Source of the DNA: Synergistaceae bacterium
Lineage (GTDB): Bacteria > Synergistota > Synergistia > Synergistales > Synergistaceae
Assembly (NCBI GenBank): GCA_031273585.1
Contig: JAISRP010000253.1
Location: forward strand, 1 to 12,024
DNA length: 12,024 nt
Direction of reading: 5' to 3'
Made by a program: the position numbers and the translations under genes. The notes beneath the pieces were generated by a model, which had not been told where the DNA came from, made no database searches, and was given only the letters and a program-made list of their open reading frames with translations. Positions 1 through 7,678 of this stretch are shown here, piece by piece; positions within the stretch are counted from its first letter, which is position 1, and each line of letters opens with the position of its first letter.

Positions 1-1654
1 CCGGGGTCTTCGCCGGCTCGAAGATGTCGTTGCCCGACAGCCTGACGCCAGAGTCGGGGAAGGCCTTGATGGTCAGCTTCAGGCCGAACCAGTCGTCGTC
101 AGCCTTGAGGTCGTCCCTGAAGACGGCCTCCCACAACATGCAGTGCATGTCGTACTCCATCTTGTACACCATCTCCGCTAATTCCTCGTCGATGATGCTG
201 TAAGCGCCCCTCAAGCCCAGCCTCCACGACGTATCCTCGCGCTTGGTCGGTATCCTGTAGCCGATCTCCTGGTATACCTCCTCGCGCTCGTCGTAGTCAT
301 CCCACGCCATCGGCGAGTCGCCCCATGACCACCGTCTCACATAGGCCGACTCGAAATCGAGCGCGCCGAACCCCCACTTGACCCCTGCCGCCACGTCGAC
401 CAGCCTCTGCTCTGCGGATACGTCGCCGTCATAGCTGTAGTGCCAGTAAGTGGCGTTGTAGAAGGGGCGGAACATGGCGGTCCTCGACCCCGGCTCGCCG
501 TAAATCTGAACTCCCGCGCCGGCCCGCTCGACCGGAGACCTGTTCTCGGACGCGGACTCCTCGTACCTGCCCCAGGTCGCCATCAGCCTGAAGAAACCGC
601 CGACGGCGGGATCGTCGAACCACGGGCTCACTATATTGAACTCAGGCTTCCTCCAGAGGACGTACTTCTCGTCCACCCCGGAGCTCTTCTCGATGGAGAC
701 TAGCTCCCGCTCCTTCCAGCCGACTTCCGCTCTCCACCCGGCATTGTTGTATTCCAAGCCCCATGAGGGACGCCATCTGGTCTCGCGGCGATCGTCGTCG
801 TACGACCTGAGCATACGGGCATAGGCCGAGAGCCCTCCCCAGAGGTCCTGGGTCAGCAGGGCATCGCCCTCCCATATATTCTCCGACCAGCCGATCACGT
901 CCAGGTTCAGCATCCCGGTCTCCCACCCCCAGCCGCCGGACAGCCCGAGCCCCGCTCCCTTGTCGGACTCGTATCCGACCCGTGGGAACAGGGGCTGCGT
1001 CCTGCGCCTAGAGTGCGAGTCGAGCATGACGAAGTAATCGAACGGATATTTGAAGAGGAGCGTCTCGCCGAGGTATACCCTGGGCTGCTTGATGACCACC
1101 CTTCTTCCGGGGATGACCGACACGCGGCTGGACTCCAGCCTGTAATGAGGGTGGGGCTCGCTGCATGTGGTGAGGGACGCGTCGAGCCACAACGCCTCGA
1201 GGTCCCCGAACTCGCCGCCGGAGTCGCCCGAGACGGGCCTCCCCTTGGCCGGCTTCACCTCTATGACTTCGCCCCTGACGTAGAATGACTCGACCCTTCC
1301 GTTCGGCTGAGTCAGCCGGCCCGTCCCGGTCTCGATGTTGTAGTCGAGCCGCTCTCCGTTCAGCTTCCTCCCGGCGGATATGAACGTGACGGACCCCTCG
1401 GGCGACGAGAGGGCCCTCACATTCTGGCCGTTGCTGTCGTACTCGACGTATGGGGCAAACAGCCGGACGTCCCCGTTGTTTATGCGCACGTTGCCCTCGG
1501 CGGTGGCGATGCCTGTGGACTCCTCGAACGATATCTTGTCGGCGTCGAGCTCTACTCGTCCCTCCTCGGCCGCATGTCCCGGCGACGCCAGCCATACGAC
1601 GGCTGCCAGAACCGCTATGAAAAGACCGCTGCGAGTCAGTATTCTATTCTCCAA
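1..1654 (-). CDS. lptD: LPS-assembly protein LptD (OstA family), 3' end outside window
   Basis: The visible 551 codons are the N-terminal part of an outer-membrane LptD, the barrel that inserts lipopolysaccharide into the outer leaflet. Residues 1-28 look like a signal peptide ending in SPGHA. Residues about 34-140 form the OstA/LptA-like jelly roll, including the typical ATAEGNVRI stretch (50-58). TTCSEPHPHY (162-171) matches the conserved cysteine-containing segment of LptD, and FPRVGYES (223-230) leads into long alternating, aromatic-rich beta-barrel sequence. The family usually has 700-800 residues, so the C-terminal barrel is missing only because the window ends. I chose the TTG at 1654 because it precedes the signal peptide and has purine-rich sites upstream (GAGG 4 nt away, AGGGGG 10 nt away). 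No ATG or GTG lies near the signal peptide. It overlaps the end of lptC by 19 bp, which implies translational coupling. Family assignment is firm; the exact start is less so. Confidence 0.88.
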   Translation of the reverse strand, partial: MENRILTRSGLFIAVLAAVVWLASPGHAAEEGRVELDADKISFEESTGIATAEGNVRINNGDVRLFAPYVEYDSNGQNVRALSSPEGSVTFISAGRKLNGERLDYNIETGTGRLTQPNGRVESFYVRGEVIEVKPAKGRPVSGDSGGEFGDLEALWLDASLTTCSEPHPHYRLESSRVSVIPGRRVVIKQPRVYLGETLLFKYPFDYFVMLDSHSRRRTQPLFPRVGYESDKGAGLGLSGGWGWETGMLNLDVIGWSENIWEGDALLTQDLWGGLSAYARMLRSYDDDRRETRWRPSWGLEYNNAGWRAEVGWKERELVSIEKSSGVDEKYVLWRKPEFNIVSPWFDDPAVGGFFRLMATWGRYEESASENRSPVERAGAGVQIYGEPGSRTAMFRPFYNATYWHYSYDGDVSAEQRLVDVAAGVKWGFGALDFESAYVRRWSWGDSPMAWDDYDEREEVYQEIGYRIPTKREDTSWRLGLRGAYSIIDEELAEMVYKMEYDMHCMLWEAVFRDDLKADDDWFGLKLTIKAFPDSGVRLSGNDIFEPAKTP

Positions 1655-2199
1655 CGAGCCTCAACCCCCTTGTCAATGCTCACGACACCGTCAGGATCTA
1701 TCCGCGCCGAACCGCCCTTCATGTATGAGCTTCCATCCCTCAGGGTGACGCCTCCGTCGAGGGTCCAAATTTTTTCCGAGCCGCCGTAGAACGCCCTCGG
1801 GGCTATCACGTCGATGCTCCTGTCCGGGGTGACGACGACGCCCTCCAGGGAATATAATAGCACGTCCCCGCCATCCTGCGTAAACTCGCCGCTTACGGCC
1901 TCGAGCTCGGCGCTGCGCCCGGCTTCGGGCTCCGACACGTGGACGCGCAGCGAGTCCGCCCGTATCCTCCCGGAGTCGTGCTCGGCGGTCCTGGCCACGA
2001 CGTGCCACTCCCTGCCGTCTATCTCCCGCCTGAAGTCGATGTTCTCGACGATCACGTCCGGCAGCCTGACGGATGTGATACTGAGCGGCAGGCCGAGGTC
2101 TCTCATAAGGAAATACACGAGAGACGCTGCGATTATCAAAAAAACGGCGCACCCGGACGCCATCCGCCGCCCCGGGCCGCCGGGCCTACCAGACGACAC
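1636..2199 (-). CDS. lptC: LPS export protein LptC-like, single membrane anchor
   Basis: This is a probable LptC, the inner-membrane-anchored periplasmic protein that passes lipopolysaccharide from the LptB2FG transporter to the LptA/LptD jelly-roll bridge. One hydrophobic segment near the N-terminus (CAVFLIIAASLVYFLM) is followed by about 145 residues of short alternating beta strands. These include LPDVIVENIDFRREIDGREW and later repeats of the type A-x-S-L-R-V-H-V and LEAVSGEF, as expected for the LptC fold. The total of about 187 residues is normal for the family. The direct overlap with lptD strongly supports the call, since sequence similarity within LptC is weak. The start is uncertain. 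GTG at 2199 has GGAG 13 nt upstream and keeps several arginines on the cytoplasmic side of the anchor. ATG at 2163 and TTG at 2223 are alternatives. With the chosen start it overlaps the preceding gene by 14 bp. Confidence 0.75.
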   Translation of the reverse strand: MSSGRPGGPGRRMASGCAVFLIIAASLVYFLMRDLGLPLSITSVRLPDVIVENIDFRREIDGREWHVVARTAEHDSGRIRADSLRVHVSEPEAGRSAELEAVSGEFTQDGGDVLLYSLEGVVVTPDRSIDVIAPRAFYGGSEKIWTLDGGVTLRDGSSYMKGGSARIDPDGVVSIDKGVEARWRIEY

Positions 2200-3316
2200 G
2201 CGCGGCGCCGTTCTCCATGACAAAATCTATATGCTTCGTCTCCATCGTGCGGATAAATAACATCTTCCTGGCCACCGTCACCCTGGCGCCGTCCCCGACC
2301 CAATTGACCTTGTAGCCCGACCGGAGGGCGCTTCTGAACCCGCCGGACATCACGTCCCTCTCGAAGAGCTCCCTAGATATCCTCTCGCGAGATTTTTCAG
2401 ACAGCATGGAGTACATGGCGTCCGAATCTCCGGCTATCCACGCCTTCAGGAAGGCGTCGAGCGCGCCCCTGCTGTCCTGGGCGGGAACCGGCAGACCATC
2501 GGAGGACCCAGGCAGCAGGTCGGACAGGTCGATCTCAGGCTCGGGTTCAGGCTCAGGGACCGGCGGGGGGGTCGGGGGCGCAGTGGGCTCGTAAACTTCC
2601 CCCTCCGTCGAAAATTCCGGCTCATCCACGGGCGGGGCTGGCTCCGTACTCCTCGGTGGCTCCCTCGTGGTCGGTATTTTGACTACAACCTCGCCGCTCT
2701 CGCCACCGGCGCGCGGCGCCCCTCCCCGGCGAGTCTCGGGGACCTCGGCCGTGTTGATGCCCCCGGCGCCGCCAAAGGAAAATATCGTCTCCTGGTTCGG
2801 CACTATGCCTCGTAGGGCTATCCGGAAATTTTCATCCTCCTGCCTCGGGAAGAAGACAAATCCCTGGACCAGCCCGCTGAGCGGGCCGTCGAGCTTTTTT
2901 TCCACCACGACGGGGCTGATCCTCGCCCCGGAGGAGTCTATCAGCGCTATATTTTTCGCTAAGGGGGATAAATTCAGCGGGACGCCGCCGAACGAGTGGA
3001 TGGACAGCATGACAGGCGTGGTGGATCCTATCCTGAGGTCGTCCATGAACGACCGGCGGAACGCCGCCGCCTCGTCGGGCCTGAGGCGGCGCTTCTCCGC
3101 CTCGGCCGCAACCCACGGCTCCACGAGCTCCTCGGGATAGTGGACGACCCAGACGATGCTGTCCTCTCCCCAGCGTATCGCGGTCCATCGGTCGAGTATC
3201 TCTATGGCATCCTCACGGTCGCCCGCCAAGACCCCGGACGCCGGAAGGAGGGAAGTTAACATCGCAATCAAAATCAGCGCCGCTCCAAGGGCGGCCCTTC
3301 TTACAAAAAAAATCAT
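2186..3316 (-). CDS. Exported protein with proline-rich linker and NTF2-like C-terminus, unknown function
   Basis: I do not recognise a named family for this 376-residue protein. Residues 1-31 form a signal peptide (MIFFVRR, a hydrophobic core, then SGVLA before GD). Residues about 32-205 are a globular region of unknown type, with RWTAIRWGEDSIVWVVHYPEE near its start. Residues about 210-281 are low-complexity and rich in Pro/Glu, including PEPEPEPE, and look like a flexible periplasmic spacer. Residues 282-376 begin ALDAFLKAWIAGDSDAMYSML and continue with helix-then-sheet sequence resembling the NTF2/SnoaL-type cone fold found at the end of many exported proteins. A GGAGAG ribosome site lies 6 nt before the ATG. 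It sits 41 bp after the preceding exported protein and overlaps lptC, so it is probably co-transcribed with the LPS-export genes. A role in the envelope is likely; a direct role in LPS export is only a guess from position. Confidence 0.8.
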   Translation of the reverse strand: MIFFVRRAALGAALILIAMLTSLLPASGVLAGDREDAIEILDRWTAIRWGEDSIVWVVHYPEELVEPWVAAEAEKRRLRPDEAAAFRRSFMDDLRIGSTTPVMLSIHSFGGVPLNLSPLAKNIALIDSSGARISPVVVEKKLDGPLSGLVQGFVFFPRQEDENFRIALRGIVPNQETIFSFGGAGGINTAEVPETRRGGAPRAGGESGEVVVKIPTTREPPRSTEPAPPVDEPEFSTEGEVYEPTAPPTPPPVPEPEPEPEIDLSDLLPGSSDGLPVPAQDSRGALDAFLKAWIAGDSDAMYSMLSEKSRERISRELFERDVMSGGFRSALRSGYKVNWVGDGARVTVARKMLFIRTMETKHIDFVMENGAARVVW

Positions 3317-3357
3317 CTTCGGCTCTCCATGACTTTGTGCGCCGCGGTTCTGATCCG

Positions 3358-4389
3358 TCAGTACGTCACGGGCTCCAGCGCGTCGGACGGAGGCGTGTCC
3401 TGCGGGGCGTCGGGTGATTGCGACTGTTCGCTGGTCGCCCCCTCCTCCGGCGCGGAGGAGATCTGATAGCCCGAGACGTCCTTGAACTCGGCGGTCTCGA
3501 CGTAGACCATGGATCCAGCCGGGATCTGCTTGTCGCTGCCCTTGATCAGAAACCCTCCCGCCAGGCCGACCGGGCCTATCAGGACCGCGCCCGCGATGCT
3601 GGCCCCCGCCGCGCCTATCGTGCTCTTGTCGAGCTCGGACGCCTTCTTGGACTCGGGGCCTATCAGCACGGGGCTGAGCCTTCCGTCCAGATACTCGACG
3701 TCCGTGAACTCAACTCCGATCTCGGATGGGCGTCCGAAGCTGCGGGGCAGCCTCACCCTCGTGACCTGCGCGTAAACTCTGTTCCCCCTGGCCGCCGCGA
3801 GCGTTCCATTCACGATGTAGTCCTCGTCGAGCTCGAGCTGAACTATATCGCCCTTCTCGACGTTTCGCACCGTGAGGGTGTCCACGAACTTCGCCCTGAA
3901 GACCGTTCCCGACGGGGCCTGTACCTGCGTCGCGGACACTCCGCCCGGCAGCAGCTTCGTCAGGATGCGCTCAAGACGCGCCGAGAGCGCGCCCTCCTGC
4001 TTCTCGCCCTCGAGGGTCAGCTCCAGGTTGACGACGCGGTCCTCGAAGGACTGGGCCGGGTTCACGCGGCGCAGCGTCACCCACTCCGCCACCCCCACCT
4101 TGAATATAAAGGACGGCTGGTTCGCGTTACCCTGCTCGACGAAATTCTCGAGCGCCTCCTGCCTCTCAGTGAGGGTACCCGGAAGCTCCATGCCGAACAG
4201 GTCGCGCTCGACCTTCGAGAGCCGAAGCAACAGCCCGCCGCTCTGCGGCGCCCCGTAGACGAAGCTCTCGACCCTGGCCAGACCCTGAAGGGGCGTCCCC
4301 TCGCCGGACGTCTCGTCTGCTGCGCCGGCGATTGACACCGCCGCGGCGACCATAAGAAGCGCGATCGCCAAACGCATAAATTTTTTCAT
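3358..4389 (-). CDS. Exported protein with coiled N-terminal repeats, beta-rich domain and glycine zipper, unknown function
   Basis: This 343-residue protein starts with a clear signal peptide (1-23, MKKFMRLAIA to SIAGA before ADE). Residues 34-87 contain three similar short helical units, each with an R..hE/L..hhG pattern: LARVESFVYG, LLRLSKVERDLFG and LTERQEALENFV. Residues about 160-246 form a beta-rich domain beginning GTVFRAKFVDTLTVRNVEKG. It contains NGTLAAARGNRVYAQVTRVR and EFTDVEYLDGRLSPV, a pattern seen in envelope proteins that bear a small beta barrel. Residues about 258-284 are rich in spaced Gly/Ala (IGAAGASIAGAVLIGPVGLAGG), like a glycine-zipper segment that could pack in a membrane. 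IPAGSMVYVETAE follows, then an acidic Ser/Pro tail. AAGGAGGG lies 9 nt before the ATG. It is the first gene of the envelope block after the palindromic spacer. It is probably an outer-membrane or periplasmic structural protein; its function is unknown. Confidence 0.85.
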   Translation of the reverse strand: MKKFMRLAIALLMVAAAVSIAGAADETSGEGTPLQGLARVESFVYGAPQSGGLLLRLSKVERDLFGMELPGTLTERQEALENFVEQGNANQPSFIFKVGVAEWVTLRRVNPAQSFEDRVVNLELTLEGEKQEGALSARLERILTKLLPGGVSATQVQAPSGTVFRAKFVDTLTVRNVEKGDIVQLELDEDYIVNGTLAAARGNRVYAQVTRVRLPRSFGRPSEIGVEFTDVEYLDGRLSPVLIGPESKKASELDKSTIGAAGASIAGAVLIGPVGLAGGFLIKGSDKQIPAGSMVYVETAEFKDVSGYQISSAPEEGATSEQSQSPDAPQDTPPSDALEPVTY

Positions 4390-4398
4390 TATTTACAT

Positions 4399-4406
4399 CC
4401 CTCCTT
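4399..4406 (-). promoter_or_regulatory. Strong ribosome binding site opening the envelope gene block
   Basis: AAGGAGGG lies 9 nt before the ATG at 4389. It is the strongest Shine-Dalgarno match in the left half of the window and fixes the start of the 343-residue exported protein. Confidence 0.75.
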
Positions 4407-4450
4407 CTTAAAGATAACTCTAAAAAAACGAAAAACCTCAAACGCCCGGA

Positions 4451-4610
4451 CATAAGACCGTGGGCGCCGCCCACGCCCGTCGGGGGACCAGTCCCCCGAA
4501 CCCCCATTATATTTTTTTTGATTTACCCGCAGGGTGAAAATCAAAAAAAGTAAATAGGGTCCAGGGAGCGAGCTCCCTGGCGGGGTTTGGGGCAGAGCCC
4601 CAAGGTCCTG
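4451..4610. repeat. Large imperfect palindrome built of five hairpins (REP/BIME- or MITE-like)
   Basis: The spacer between pyrG and the envelope block is an inverted repeat of about 160 bp. The centre (4513-4549) pairs TTTTTTTGATTT with AAATCAAAAAAA around ACCC-GCA-GGGT. Each arm, read outward from the centre, has GGG, then a GC-rich hairpin, then CGGG, then a second GC-rich hairpin, then GGTC. On the right these hairpins are 4561-4580 (CCAGGGAG-CGAG-CTCCCTGG) and 4587-4603 (TTGGGGC-AGA-GCCCCAA). On the left they are 4480-4499 (TCGGGGGAC around CA) and 4459-4475 (CGTGGGC around GCC). The arms share architecture more than exact sequence, with compensatory differences in the stems. This suggests a structured dispersed repeat rather than a recent duplication. 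Whether other copies exist in the genome cannot be seen here. Confidence 0.8.
4543..4580 (-). terminator. Possible pyrG transcription stop (hairpin plus T-tract, imperfect)
   Basis: Read on the minus strand, the perfect 8-bp GC-rich stem at 4580-4561 with a 4-nt loop is followed 11 nt later by seven T residues (4549-4543). The hairpin is strong, but the gap to the T-tract is too long for a textbook intrinsic terminator. The hairpin also belongs to the palindromic element, so termination may be a by-product. A second stem (4603-4587) lies just upstream. Confidence 0.35.
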
Positions 4611-4653
4611 CCCTTTGTTTTTAGAACTTCCGCGCAAGCGGACGCGGGCGTCG

Positions 4654-6270
4654 TCACAGCGCTCCTCCGGAAGTTGCCGCCGACTTCGCAGACGCTATGA
4701 AGTCCCGGAAGAGGGGGTGAGGGCGAAGGGGCCGCGACAGGAACTCCGGATGAAACTGAACGCCGACGAACCAGGGGTGCGACGGAAGCTCGACGATCTC
4801 GACCAAGTCCTTCTCCTCGTACAGCCCGGTGATGCACAAACCGGCCGCTTCGAGCCTGTCCCTGTAGTTGTTGTTGAACTCGTAGCGGTGCCTGTGGCGC
4901 TCGCGGATCACGTCCGCGCCCCCGTAGGACGAGTACGCGCGGCTCCCCTCCTTCAGTTTGCATGGATAGGCCCCGAGCCTCATCGTGCCGCCGAGCCGGT
5001 CGACGGTCTTCTGATCCTCCATTATGTGGATGACGGGGTTGGGCGTGCCGGGGTCCATCTCAGAGCTGCTCGCCGGCGCAATCTGAGCCACGTTGCGCGC
5101 GAACTCTATGACGGCCGCCTGAAGGCCCAGGCAGAGGCCCAGGTACGGGATTCCGTTCATCCTGGCGTAACCTGCGGCCGCGATTTTTCCCTCCATGCCC
5201 CGCGAGCCGAACCCGCCGGGCACGAGGATGCCGTGAACCCCCCCGAGGACCTCGGGAGCGCCATGACGCTCTATCTCCTCGCTCTCGATGGGGCGGATGG
5301 ATATCCCCACCCTGTTGTGGATCGCTGCATGGGTCAGGGCCTCGTTGACGCTGAGATACGAGTCCTTTATGCTCGTGTACTTCCCTATGAGGGCCACGGT
5401 TACCTCGCCCTCCGGGTGCGCCCTCATGTCTAGGTAGTTGAGCCAGTCGTCGAGGTCTATCTCCCTGTCCTGCTTCAGCCCGAGGCGGCTTATGACGAGC
5501 CGGTCGAGCCCCTGCCTGTGGAGCGAGATCGGCACGCGGTATATCGTCTCCTCGTCCAGCGCCTCGAAGATGCTGTCGCTCGGGACGCTGCAGAAGAGGG
5601 CTATCTTGTCCCTCATGTCCTGCTTCATGGGGAGTTGGGACCTGCATACTATGATGTCCGGCTGTATCCCTATCCTTCGGAGCTCGTTGACGCTGTGCTG
5701 GGTCGGCTTGGTCTTGAGCTCCGCCGCGGCAGCTATGTACGGTATGAGCGTCACGTGACAGTATATTATGCTGGACCGCCCCACCCTGCCGGACATCTGC
5801 CTGATTGCCTCAAGAAACGGGAGCCCCTCGATGTCGCCCACGGTGCCGCCTATCTCGGCTATCACGACGTCGTTGTCCCCGGCCGCCCTCAGGATGCTCT
5901 CCTGTATCTCGTTCGTCACGTGAGGTATCACCTGCACCGTGCCGCCGTTGTAGCGCCCGCTGCGCTCCTTGCTTATGACTTCGGAGTATATCTTGCCGGC
6001 TGTGACGATGTTGTTGCAGTTGAGCCGCTCGTCTATGAACCGTTCGTAGTGCCCGAGATCCAGGTCCGTCTCCGCCCCGTCGTCCGTGACGAAGACCTCC
6101 CCGTGCTGAAACGGGTTCATCGTCCCGGCGTCGACGTTCAGGTACGGGTCCATTTTAAGGACCGATACCTTAAAGCCCCTCCTCTTGAGCAGAGTGCCGA
6201 GCGAGGCCGCTGTGATGCCCTTGCCCAGCGATGATACCACTCCGCCTGTCACAAATATGAACTTCGTCAT
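4654..6270 (-). CDS. pyrG: CTP synthase (glutamine hydrolysing)
   Basis: The enzyme makes CTP from UTP, ATP and glutamine as the last step of pyrimidine nucleotide synthesis in the cytoplasm. All 538 residues are present, the normal length. The N-terminal synthase domain starts MTKFIFVTGGVVSSLGKGIT with the P-loop lysine at 17. It continues with MDPYLNVDAGTMNPFQHGEVFVTDDG and EIGGTVGDIEGLPFLEA. The C-terminal class I glutamine amidotransferase domain has PGGFGSRG, the nucleophile Cys380 in GLCLGLQ, and the partners His507 and Glu509 in FHPEF. The nucleophile motif reads CLGLQ rather than the commoner CLGMQ, a conservative change. The start is supported by AGGAGGAG at 6284-6291, though its 13-nt spacing is rather long. 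It lies 37 bp after the LysM/M23 gene and is probably co-transcribed with it and rho. The palindromic spacer follows it. Confidence 0.98.
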   Translation of the reverse strand: MTKFIFVTGGVVSSLGKGITAASLGTLLKRRGFKVSVLKMDPYLNVDAGTMNPFQHGEVFVTDDGAETDLDLGHYERFIDERLNCNNIVTAGKIYSEVISKERSGRYNGGTVQVIPHVTNEIQESILRAAGDNDVVIAEIGGTVGDIEGLPFLEAIRQMSGRVGRSSIIYCHVTLIPYIAAAAELKTKPTQHSVNELRRIGIQPDIIVCRSQLPMKQDMRDKIALFCSVPSDSIFEALDEETIYRVPISLHRQGLDRLVISRLGLKQDREIDLDDWLNYLDMRAHPEGEVTVALIGKYTSIKDSYLSVNEALTHAAIHNRVGISIRPIESEEIERHGAPEVLGGVHGILVPGGFGSRGMEGKIAAAGYARMNGIPYLGLCLGLQAAVIEFARNVAQIAPASSSEMDPGTPNPVIHIMEDQKTVDRLGGTMRLGAYPCKLKEGSRAYSSYGGADVIRERHRHRYEFNNNYRDRLEAAGLCITGLYEEKDLVEIVELPSHPWFVGVQFHPEFLSRPLRPHPLFRDFIASAKSAATSGGAL

Positions 6271-6307
6271 TCGGAAAAAATCACTCCTCCTGAATACCCC
6301 GAAAAAG

Positions 6308-7627
6308 TTATCTTATGAGCTTGAGCGGGTTCATCGGGCTCCCGTTCTGCCTTATCTCGAAGTGCACGTGGTTCCCGGTGGACCTCCCGGTGCTCCCGAC
6401 GAGAGCGATCCTCTGACCCCTCTTGACGTTCGCCCCGACGTTCACCAGGAGCTTGCTGGTGTGGCCGTAGAGCGTCGTCATCCCTCCGGGGTGCGAAATT
6501 ACTATCGTGCGCCCGTAACCGCCCATCCATCCGGAGTGGACCACCTTGCCGGCCGCGGAGGCCACTATCGGCCTGCCCCTCGGCGCCCTGATGTCGAGCC
6601 CCGTGTGGAAATCCCTTCCCCCGCGAACCGGATCCCTGCGCCAGCCGTAGGGGCTGGATATCTTTCCCACGACCGGCCACCCGAAGCCGCGCCGGGCCGT
6701 GACCTTGTCCTTCACGTTCCTGACCGCGCTTCTCGAACCGGCCGTCTCGACGAACACGCTGACCTTGGCTCCGGGGAGGAAGATCTCGCCGCCCTTGGCC
6801 AATGCGCCCTCCTTCGTCATCTCGTTGGCCGACAGTATGGCCTCCACGAATATGCCGTACTCCTTCGCGAGCGACTCGACCGTCTGCCCGGACTTGACCG
6901 TGACGAATATGCCGTCCTGGTTCGGCACTCGGATGACGGCGCCCACCTTCAGGATGTCTGCGTCGGAGAGCTTGTTGCAGCCGAAGAGCGAGTTCACGTC
7001 GAGGTCGAATGTGTTTGCCACGCTCCAGAGGGTATCGCCGTTCTTGATGGTGTACTCCGTAAGCCTGACGGGATCCGCCCGCTTCCTCCTCGCCAAGTCC
7101 TCGTTCTTGAGCTTTCTCACGTGATCGAGGGTTTCCGGAACGAGATCAGGGCTCCTGGGGATGAAGAGCTTCTGCCCCTCCCTCAGCTTGTGCTGGTCCG
7201 TCAGCTCATTCGCCTTCGCTATATCGTCTACCTTGATGCCGTATACCTCCGAGAGCTTCGAGAGTGTCGCGCCCGCCTCGACGGATATCTCGACCCACTC
7301 CTGGCTCTGCTCGGAAGCGGGCGCTCCGTCCTCCTGATCCGAGCCGTCCTCGTCCCCCTCCTCGTAAAGCTCTGCGTCCGGGTTGTTGAACGACGGTCCG
7401 CTGCCCCTGAAGGGGCCGATCCCGTCAGAGCCGAGGTTGCTGTTCCTGGCGTCCTCGGCGTCAACCACCACGTACCCGGAGGACATGTCAGAGGCGGTGC
7501 CGTCCGGGGAGTCGAAGCCGGACCAGTACGATCCGGTGTTCTTCGCGGCGTAACTCACGCATCCATAACTCAAAATAATGGTAAACGTTATCATTGTAAG
7601 AAAAAAAGGTTTTTTGAGCATGCCCAT
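6308..7627 (-). CDS. Murein hydrolase: three LysM domains plus M23 endopeptidase
   Basis: This exported wall enzyme should bind peptidoglycan through LysM domains and cut peptide cross-links with a zinc M23 (LytM/lysostaphin-type) domain. Numbering from the start used here (439 residues): a hydrophobic signal segment at about 5-27, an acidic Ser/Asp/Glu-rich linker to about 110, LysM at about 111-158, 191-236 and 241-286, and M23 at about 339-435. The zinc ligands are intact: His341 and Asp345 in HTGLD, and His422 in HVH. His389 (YGH) and His420 are also present, so the protein looks active. LSYGC resembles a lipobox but has Ser at -3, so lipidation is doubtful. I chose ATG 7627 because AGGAGG (7639-7644) is 11 nt upstream. 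ATG 7636 would be only 2 nt from it, and the longer frame opens with an unsupported TTG. It follows rho by about 50 bp and precedes pyrG by 37 bp. Confidence 0.93.
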   Translation of the reverse strand: MGMLKKPFFLTMITFTIILSYGCVSYAAKNTGSYWSGFDSPDGTASDMSSGYVVVDAEDARNSNLGSDGIGPFRGSGPSFNNPDAELYEEGDEDGSDQEDGAPASEQSQEWVEISVEAGATLSKLSEVYGIKVDDIAKANELTDQHKLREGQKLFIPRSPDLVPETLDHVRKLKNEDLARRKRADPVRLTEYTIKNGDTLWSVANTFDLDVNSLFGCNKLSDADILKVGAVIRVPNQDGIFVTVKSGQTVESLAKEYGIFVEAILSANEMTKEGALAKGGEIFLPGAKVSVFVETAGSRSAVRNVKDKVTARRGFGWPVVGKISSPYGWRRDPVRGGRDFHTGLDIRAPRGRPIVASAAGKVVHSGWMGGYGRTIVISHPGGMTTLYGHTSKLLVNVGANVKRGQRIALVGSTGRSTGNHVHFEIRQNGSPMNPLKLIR

Positions 7628-7638
7628 GAGCAGCATAA

Positions 7639-7644
7639 CCTCCT
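7639..7644 (-). promoter_or_regulatory. Ribosome binding site deciding the LysM/M23 start
   Basis: AGGAGG lies 11 nt before ATG 7627, 2 nt before ATG 7636, and inside the reading frame that opens at TTG 7651. It therefore argues for 7627 (or the ATG at 7621, 17 nt away). Confidence 0.6.
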
Positions 7645-7678
7645 GACGCAAACAACGCGCTTTTTTTATCCCGATTTA

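Noticed and set aside
2565..2571. Run of seven G (C-tract in the coding strand) as a phase-variation switch.
   Set aside because: It encodes part of a proline-rich linker where CC-rich codons are expected, and the tract is short. Nothing else suggests a contingency locus.
3418..4335. Plus-strand open frame of about 300 codons.
   Set aside because: It lies fully opposite the exported 343-residue protein, which has a signal peptide and a strong ribosome site. The antisense translation is Arg/Leu-rich with no domain pattern.
4411..4441. TTGAGG and TATCTT on the minus strand as a promoter for the envelope block.
   Set aside because: The 19-bp spacing and poor -10 match are not better than chance in such an AT-rich stretch.
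4513..4549. AT-rich perfect stem as a bidirectional intrinsic terminator.
   Set aside because: On both strands the T-run comes before the stem and the A-run after it, the reverse of a terminator. It fits the centre of the palindrome instead.
4629..4642. TCCGC-GCAA-GCGGA hairpin just after pyrG as a terminator.
   Set aside because: The 5-bp stem is not followed by a T-tract on the minus strand.
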